Source: Methanofastidiosum sp.
Lineage (GTDB): Archaea; Methanobacteriota_B; Thermococci; Methanofastidiosales; Methanofastidiosaceae
Reading direction: 5' to 3'
Length of the DNA: 9,661 nucleotides
Assembly: GCA_013329085.1 (NCBI GenBank)
Contig: DUKX01000061.1
Coordinates: 1-9,661, forward strand
Below are positions 6,030 through 9,661 of this stretch, piece after piece. The notes beneath the pieces were generated by a model, which was given only the letters and a program-made list of their open reading frames with translations, ran no database searches and was not told the origin of the DNA. Made by a program: the position numbers and the translations under genes. How positions within the stretch are numbered: position 1 is the stretch's first letter; each line of letters begins with the position of its first letter.

Positions 6030-6502
6030 GAAACTCTTATGTAAACTGTGTTTGGGAATCCTGAGTCTGCCATCCCTTTGTAAACTATTTCTCCTGTATT
6101 TTTGCTCACCTCAAATTTTAAGGCGTGGTAGCTCACAGTGAGATTATTTCCATCAAGTTTTCCGATTCCTCTCAAAACTTCTATTTCAAAATAGGTACCT
6201 TTGTCATTTATCTTGTATGTGGGGCTGTAAGGGTGGAATGAATATGACTTTGTGTCTGCTATCTTCTGCCCATTCTCCCAGATATAAGCATCTACGAGCT
6301 TCAATGCATTTTTCTCTGAAACTGGAATCATTGTTTCCATTTGCGTCTTTAAATTATCCCTCTCATCTGTAACGAGATTTTTTTCCATAGTAAGCGTTTC
6401 AATATCATATTTCAAGTCCTTGTTCTCGGTGAACATCAAATAAGATGCCACTCCAAAAATAAGGACAAGTATACCTAGTATTGCGATTATATTTTTACTC
6501 AT
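6026..6502 (-). CDS. Membrane-anchored hypothetical protein with coiled coil (158 aa)
   Basis: I do not recognise the family. Residues 4-24 form one N-terminal hydrophobic helix (IIAILGILVLIFGVASYLMF) with a Lys before it, so it is probably anchored with the rest outside the cytoplasm. Residues about 25-58 (ENKDLKYDIETLTMEKNL, then DERDNLKTQMETM) look like a short coiled coil. Residues 60-158 are a beta-rich domain; ALKFEVSKNTGEIVYKG (127-143) resembles the strand-turn-strand seen in PepSY-like domains, but this is a weak resemblance. A leader of about 15 bases with a GAGTGGT stretch before the ATG may serve as ribosome site. It shares an AT-rich divergent promoter region with the 6670 gene, also a membrane protein, so joint control is possible. 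Confidence 0.78.
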   Translation of the reverse strand: MSKNIIAILGILVLIFGVASYLMFTENKDLKYDIETLTMEKNLVTDERDNLKTQMETMIPVSEKNALKLVDAYIWENGQKIADTKSYSFHPYSPTYKINDKGTYFEIEVLRGIGKLDGNNLTVSYHALKFEVSKNTGEIVYKGMADSGFPNTVYIRVS

Positions 6503-6538
6503 AATACCACTCGTTTCTACTAATATTAAAAAAATATC

Positions 6539-6547
6539 TATATAAAT
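6539..6547 (-). promoter_or_regulatory. TATA box of the 158-aa membrane protein gene
   Basis: The minus strand reads ATTTATATA, centred about 41 bases ahead of the ATG at 6502. This predicts a start near 6517 and a short leader that contains the GAGTGGT stretch. Confidence 0.5.
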
Positions 6548-6559
6548 ATTTGTAAAAAC

Positions 6560-6582
6560 TGATAATTAATTATTAATTATCA
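6560..6582. repeat. Perfect 23-base palindrome in the divergent promoter region (candidate operator)
   Basis: The arms TGATAATTAAT and ATTAATTATCA are perfectly complementary around one central base at 6571. It lies just upstream of the minus-strand TATA box (6539-6547) and about 60 bases upstream of the plus-strand TATA box (6641-6648). A perfect 11-base dyad is unlikely to be chance, although the A/T composition raises the odds. It fits a dimeric regulator site for one or both genes. Confidence 0.55.
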
Positions 6583-6601
6583 TCGTTATATCCAGTATTT
6601 G

Positions 6602-6615
6602 TTATAGATTATAGA
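6602..6615 (+). repeat. Tandem 7-base repeat TTATAGA x2
   Basis: Two adjacent copies of TTATAGA lie between the palindrome and the TATA box of the 6670 gene, followed by the related ACGATAG. This is a short repeat in AT-rich DNA; it might be an activator site but chance is quite possible. Confidence 0.3.
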
Positions 6616-6640
6616 CGATAGTTTAATGTTTTTAGAAAGA

Positions 6641-6648
6641 TTTAAATA
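6641..6648 (+). promoter_or_regulatory. TATA box of the 6670 membrane protein gene
   Basis: TTTAAATA is preceded by the BRE-like GAAAGA, together a near-consensus archaeal promoter. Transcription should start about 25 bases downstream, at 6669-6671, which coincides with the ATG at 6670 and excludes the ATG at 6661. Confidence 0.65.
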
Positions 6649-6669
6649 TTCTTTTCCAAAATGCTGTTT

Positions 6670-7788
6670 ATGAACAGAAAACTCAGAGTGGGTATTTCAC
6701 TTTCTCTCATTTTTTTTACTTTAACGTTGTTTATGGCATATGTTTTAGCCGAGAATGGTTCAAGTTCTCAGCATTATAGATTTCAAATGAAGTTTTTAGG
6801 AACAGAAGGAACAGTAAGGCCAGATGAAAATCTTAGGATTTCAGATGTCAGATTTATTATAGATAAAGATACAATTACGCTAAAGATGAATGTTTACATT
6901 CCAAGAAATTCTGGAATAGATAAAATGGAAATTTCTTTAGTCAATGACCCTGATAGGTCAAAAAGGTTTTTCCTCGAGCCTGCCGAGGCCAAGGGGACAG
7001 TGAGCTCAATTAAGCCACTTTATATGAACTCTGCCGGGTCTTATTTTTTAAGAGATGGGGACGTAAATAGGAAAGTATCGCTTTTGACTCTTACATATAA
7101 AAGAGTGGGGGATTATTATTACCAGTTGCCCCTGAACGCAACAGTTGATTCTTTTTATGGTGAATTTTGGATTGTCTTTGATAAGGGCACAGATGATCCT
7201 TCAATATTACTTGAAAATAATAACATTAGCCTATCTTTTTCATACCCATATGGGGACGCAGGAATAAACGGAATTAAAGTTCCTGATGAGTACACAATAA
7301 CTTCAGTTACGCCAGAAACAACTGAGAGGGTTAAATCTTTCATTGTCTATTACTCTGCACCACCAACTAGTGTATTCATTGAGGCTACAAAGGGTCAGGC
7401 AGAACCAACTCCTTTAGAGAAGTTAAGTATGTGGGGCAATTCAAATCTTGGTATATTCCTTATTATATTCACATTCATATGTGGAATAGATTCTACAATG
7501 GTCTTCCTTTCAAGCTGGAAGAAATCATTTAGGGCTAAGAAAAATGTTAAGGTTACTATCAAGAAAGAAGAATGTGATGAAAGACCTCCTCCACCAGATA
7601 GAACAGTTAGGCCAAGACCAATGCCAGCGCCTGTTGAAAGAGAAAGACCTCTTAGAAGGGAGGAGCCAACTAGCAGATACCGCCCATATGGCAAAGTAGA
7701 TAGTACAAAAGATCTAATTGACGATATGAAAAGACTTGAGAAAGCCATGGAAGATTATGAGAACTCAGTCAAGTTAAGAAAGAAGTAA
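6670..7788 (+). CDS. Hypothetical type I membrane protein with secreted beta-rich domain and charged cytoplasmic tail
   Basis: I do not recognise the family. Numbered from ATG 6670 (372 residues), the N-terminus MNRKLRVG plus a hydrophobic stretch (8-27) ending VLA/E looks like a signal peptide. Residues about 28-255 are a beta-rich, probably external domain, ending in a short Thr/Pro-containing stretch. A second membrane helix spans about 259-282 (NLGIFLIIFTFI with an embedded Cys). The tail turns basic (SSWKKSFRAKKNVKV), is Pro/Arg-rich at about 305-340, and ends in a charged helix (about 345-372). The positive-inside rule places the tail in the cytoplasm. An in-frame ATG at 6661 exists, but the TATA box at 6641-6648 predicts a leaderless mRNA from 6670. 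rpiA follows after 3 bases and may be co-transcribed, though no functional link is apparent. Confidence 0.82.
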   Translation: MNRKLRVGISLSLIFFTLTLFMAYVLAENGSSSQHYRFQMKFLGTEGTVRPDENLRISDVRFIIDKDTITLKMNVYIPRNSGIDKMEISLVNDPDRSKRFFLEPAEAKGTVSSIKPLYMNSAGSYFLRDGDVNRKVSLLTLTYKRVGDYYYQLPLNATVDSFYGEFWIVFDKGTDDPSILLENNNISLSFSYPYGDAGINGIKVPDEYTITSVTPETTERVKSFIVYYSAPPTSVFIEATKGQAEPTPLEKLSMWGNSNLGIFLIIFTFICGIDSTMVFLSSWKKSFRAKKNVKVTIKKEECDERPPPPDRTVRPRPMPAPVERERPLRREEPTSRYRPYGKVDSTKDLIDDMKRLEKAMEDYENSVKLRKK

Positions 7789-7791
7789 AGG

Positions 7792-8469
7792 ATGGAAGAT
7801 ATCTTGGATGATAAAAAATCCGTAGGCATATACGCGGCATCTTTAGTAAAAGATGGGGATGTCGTGGGGCTTGGGACAGGCAGCACCACTGCATTTACCA
7901 TAATTGAACTTGGGAAGAGAATAAGAGAAGAAGGCATCTCAGTATATGGCATACCTACTTCTTTTCAGGCAAAGCTATTAGCTGTAGAATCAAACATCCC
8001 CATTACAACTCTTGATGAGCACGATATTGATATATCTATTGACGGTGCAGATGAGGTAGGCCCTACACTATGTCTACTAAAAGGTAGAGGCGGGGCCCTT
8101 TTACAGGAAAAGATAATTGATTACAGTGCAAATAGATTTGTTGTTGTTTGCGAAGAGAGAAAACTTGTAGAAAAACTTGGAAAATTTTTTCCGGTAACTA
8201 TTGAAGTATTCCCTCTTGCTTATAGAAAAGTCTTTGAATTATTGTCTTCTTTTGGAAGCCCCGTGTTAAGAAAGGGAGACAAAAAGGATGGGCCCGTGAT
8301 GACAGACAATGGAAACTTCATAATCGATCTCTTTACATCTGTTGAAAATCCTAAATCTATGGAAAAGGAGCTTAATGATATACCTGGCATATTTGAAAAT
8401 GGCATATTTACTTCAAAATGCGAAGTAGTTTTCATGAAAGATGGAAAAATAGTAGTTCTAAAATCATGA
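7792..8469 (+). CDS. rpiA: Ribose-5-phosphate isomerase A
   Basis: The enzyme interconverts ribose 5-phosphate and ribulose 5-phosphate, supplying ribose for nucleotides; in archaea it often joins the ribulose monophosphate or non-oxidative pentose route. The 225 residues match the normal RpiA length. The family blocks are clear: phosphate loop GLGTGSTT at 26-33, PTSFQAKLL at 55-63, DGADEV at 84-89, and KGRGGALLQEKI at 97-108. Asp84, Asp87, Lys97 and Glu106 match the E. coli catalytic set (Asp81, Asp84, Lys94 and Glu103). The ATG at 7792 lies 3 bases after the upstream stop, with AAAGG close by; the site is too near to be a strong Shine-Dalgarno, so translation may be coupled to the membrane-protein gene. 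No defect is seen. Confidence 0.95.
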   Translation: MEDILDDKKSVGIYAASLVKDGDVVGLGTGSTTAFTIIELGKRIREEGISVYGIPTSFQAKLLAVESNIPITTLDEHDIDISIDGADEVGPTLCLLKGRGGALLQEKIIDYSANRFVVVCEERKLVEKLGKFFPVTIEVFPLAYRKVFELLSSFGSPVLRKGDKKDGPVMTDNGNFIIDLFTSVENPKSMEKELNDIPGIFENGIFTSKCEVVFMKDGKIVVLKS

Positions 8470-8472
8470 GGA

Positions 8473-8488
8473 TAAATATATATATAAG
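8473..8488 (+). promoter_or_regulatory. TATA box of the winged-helix/JAMM/PP-loop cluster
   Basis: TAAATATATATATAAG lies just after the rpiA stop. A TATA element near 8475-8482 predicts a start near 8503 and a leader of about 15 bases holding the GGTGAT site, so the three downstream genes probably form their own transcription unit. Confidence 0.55.
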
Positions 8489-8508
8489 AAAAAAATAAAT
8501 AAAAGATA

Positions 8509-8514
8509 GGTGAT
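8509..8514 (+). promoter_or_regulatory. GGTGAT Shine-Dalgarno fixing the start of the winged-helix gene
   Basis: GGTGAT is followed by AAGA and the ATG at 8519. An in-frame GTG at 8510 lies inside this site and so is not the start. Confidence 0.7.
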
Positions 8515-8518
8515 AAGA

Positions 8519-8959
8519 ATGAAAGAATATGCTAAGGAATTAAAAATCAATGTTCCGGAGAAAAGTGACCTAGATAAAGGAGTAATGGACATGCTAAAGT
8601 TCTTTTTGAATACTGAATCAAAGGTTAAGATCTATCTATATCTCTTAAATAAGGGTAATTCAACTTATGACAATATTGCAGAAGGGACAGCAATATACCC
8701 AAGCGCTTGCCGCGAATCATTAGCATCAATGGAAGAGATGAAGGTAGTGGAGAAGACCCAAGGAGACCCAGAAACATATACTGCTGTTTCTCCTTCAAAA
8801 CTTGTAGACCGAAAGATTGGCCAACTTGAAAAAGAACTTAATGATTTCTTAAAACTTGAAGGGGTAATAAAAGATAAAAAGGAGATTAAAACACCAATAC
8901 TTCCTTTCAGAATAAAAATTGAAAGAGTCGAAAATCAGGATGCCAAAGATGAGGAATGA
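8519..8959 (+). CDS. Winged-helix (TrmB-like) DNA-binding protein
   Basis: The 146-residue protein has a winged helix-turn-helix at about residues 30-95: SKVKIYLYLLNKGNSTYDN begins helix 1 and 2, AIYPSACRESLASMEEMKVV is the recognition region, and the wing ends with TYTAVSPSKLVDRKI, typical of archaeal TrmB-like regulators. A Lys/Glu-rich helix follows (about 96-120), likely a dimerisation coil, and the tail is polar with no ligand-binding domain, so it is shorter than sugar-sensing TrmB. The start is ATG 8519 behind GGTGAT. The JAMM gene starts 6 bases after its TGA stop, so the two are probably co-transcribed. It may regulate this cluster, but no dyad is visible at its promoter; the target is unknown. 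Confidence 0.8.
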   Translation: MKEYAKELKINVPEKSDLDKGVMDMLKFFLNTESKVKIYLYLLNKGNSTYDNIAEGTAIYPSACRESLASMEEMKVVEKTQGDPETYTAVSPSKLVDRKIGQLEKELNDFLKLEGVIKDKKEIKTPILPFRIKIERVENQDAKDEE

Positions 8960-8965
8960 AATCTA

Positions 8966-9328
8966 TTGATAAGAATTGATAATGAGCTATTAGATTTCAT
9001 AACACATGCTGCAAAAAATACCTATCCGAACGAATTTGCTGCTTTTTTGAGAGAGGATGAAGGAGTAATTTCTGAAGTTGTTTTTTCTCCTTTTAGTATA
9101 TTTGGGAAAAATTCATCTACAATTTCACATTTTAGCCTTCCGCTTGACACCACTATTATAGGTACAGTCCACTCCCATCCATCTAGAAACGGCTCGCCTT
9201 CTGAAGGCGATCTAAATTTTTTCTCCCATTACGGAAAGGCCCATATAATAGTCAGATACCCTTATGAAAGGGGCGACTATTTCTTTTATTCAAGGAATGG
9301 CGATAGTCTGGAATATGAGGTTGTATAA
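8966..9328 (+). CDS. JAMM/MPN-domain zinc metalloprotease (JAB family), TTG start
   Basis: A stand-alone JAMM domain of 120 residues. The motif is complete: Glu23 in PNEFAAFL, HSHP at 69-72 (His69 and His71 zinc ligands), Ser79 and Asp82 in SEGD. Archaeal JAMM proteins of this size include desampylases, which remove ubiquitin-like SAMP proteins, and bacterial relatives trim sulfur-carrier proteins; the substrate here is unknown. No ATG or GTG is available in frame at the N-terminus: the upstream stop TGA at 8957 is followed by AAT, CTA and then TTG at 8966, and GAGGA at 8951-8955 lies ten bases ahead of it. Its frame is the same as that of the winged-helix gene, only one stop codon apart. Its TAA shares a base with the ATG of the PP-loop gene, so the two are translationally coupled. 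Confidence 0.87.
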   Translation: MIRIDNELLDFITHAAKNTYPNEFAAFLREDEGVISEVVFSPFSIFGKNSSTISHFSLPLDTTIIGTVHSHPSRNGSPSEGDLNFFSHYGKAHIIVRYPYERGDYFFYSRNGDSLEYEVV

Positions 9329-9661
9329 TGCAGCTAAAAGAATTACTTCTTGAGTCTCTTTCAAAATCTGTTTCTGAATTGGTAGGAAAAAGAGAAAAAG
9401 TATCCGTTTCATTTTCTGGTGGCGTTGACAGCTATATAACTGCAGCCTTAGTCAAAAAATATTCAAATCCGATACTCTACACGATTGGGAACGAGAATTC
9501 AAAAGACATTTATTATTCTAAAGTTGCTTCTGAATCCTTAGAATCAGAAATTAGAATAATTAATTATTCGGATAAAGAACTAATAGAAAGTATTAAGAAA
9601 ACTATTGAAATAATTGGGGCAGATAACAGTCTTGATGTTTTGATAGGCTCCACATTTTACC
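9328..9661 (+). CDS. PP-loop ATP pyrophosphatase, asparagine-synthase-like (3' end outside window)
   Basis: Only the first 111 residues are visible. SFSGGVDS at 28-35 is the PP-loop of the N-type ATP pyrophosphatases, which activate a carboxylate, amide or base as an adenylate. The following pattern (YTIGNENSKDIYYSKVAS, then ESEIRIINYSDKELIESI) and ADNSLDVLIGSTFY resemble the archaeal stand-alone asparagine synthase C-terminal-like proteins more than tRNA-thiolases: no N-terminal zinc Cys pairs precede the loop, as TtuA/NcsA would have. There is no glutaminase domain. The ATG at 9328 overlaps the JAMM gene's TAA, so the pair is co-expressed, suggesting a shared amidation, ligation or sulfur-transfer step, which is inference. 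The final substrate cannot be judged from the part seen. Confidence 0.85.
   Translation, partial: MQLKELLLESLSKSVSELVGKREKVSVSFSGGVDSYITAALVKKYSNPILYTIGNENSKDIYYSKVASESLESEIRIINYSDKELIESIKKTIEIIGADNSLDVLIGSTFY

Noticed and set aside
6503..6669. Small RNA, tRNA or riboswitch in the AT-rich divergent intergenic region
   Set aside because: No tRNA-like arms or GC-containing stems; the content is explained by two TATA boxes, the palindrome and a short tandem repeat.
7395..7748. 117-codon open frame antisense to the envelope protein gene
   Set aside because: Low-complexity Ser/Leu-rich translation, opposite to the Pro/Arg-rich tail; a shadow of the real gene.
1..9661. CRISPR array, insertion sequence, phage or defence genes
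   Set aside because: No regularly spaced repeats, transposase motifs, terminal repeats or defence-type domains were seen on either strand.

Overview
The window reads as an AT-rich archaeal chromosome, gene-dense and mostly made of housekeeping or ordinary accessory genes. Archaeal origin is supported by coenzyme F420-0:glutamate ligase (cofE), an FmdE-family protein, archaemetzincin (amzA), a short JAMM protease, a TrmB-like winged-helix protein, TATA-box promoters about 25 bases ahead of apparently leaderless genes, and GGTGAT Shine-Dalgarno sites. F420 synthesis together with an FmdE-family protein fits a methanogen or a methanogen-related euryarchaeon, but no methanogenesis enzyme is present and the lineage cannot be fixed from this window. 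I found no tRNA, rRNA, CRISPR array, insertion sequence or phage gene.

Layout. Bases 1-1167 hold the 3' part of a biotin-carrying carboxyltransferase subunit (pycB/oxaloacetate decarboxylase alpha type), followed by a T-rich terminator. Bases 1320-2069 are cofE, which appears to start at CTG. It converges on a small unknown gene (2066-2317, minus). Next on the minus strand is a three-gene operon, read from about 4342 down to 2362: an FmdE-family protein, an ABC ATPase and an ABC-3 family metal permease. The genes overlap, and a perfect inverted repeat lies over the predicted transcription start. A small helical protein gene (4471-4767) runs divergently from this operon and abuts the end of thymidylate kinase (tmk, minus). 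amzA (5436-6029) runs divergently from tmk and converges on a small membrane-anchored protein gene (6026-6502, minus). That gene shares a promoter region, with a perfect 23-base palindrome, with a larger secreted/membrane protein gene (6670-7788). rpiA follows after 3 bases. A separate TATA box and Shine-Dalgarno site then introduce a tight cluster of a winged-helix protein, a JAMM metalloprotease and a PP-loop (asparagine-synthase-like) ATPase, which is cut by the window end.

How the genes relate. Most neighbours are functionally unrelated (carboxylation, F420, nucleotide synthesis, pentose phosphates, proteolysis). Two groups look like real modules: FmdE plus metal ABC transporter without a visible binding protein, and winged-helix plus JAMM plus PP-loop ATPase. 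The most noteworthy observations are the CTG start of cofE, the two perfect dyads in promoters, the metal-transport/FmdE operon, the JAMM/PP-loop pair, and convergent genes whose stop codons overlap so that terminators must sit inside the opposing gene. I see no clear new defence or mobile system.
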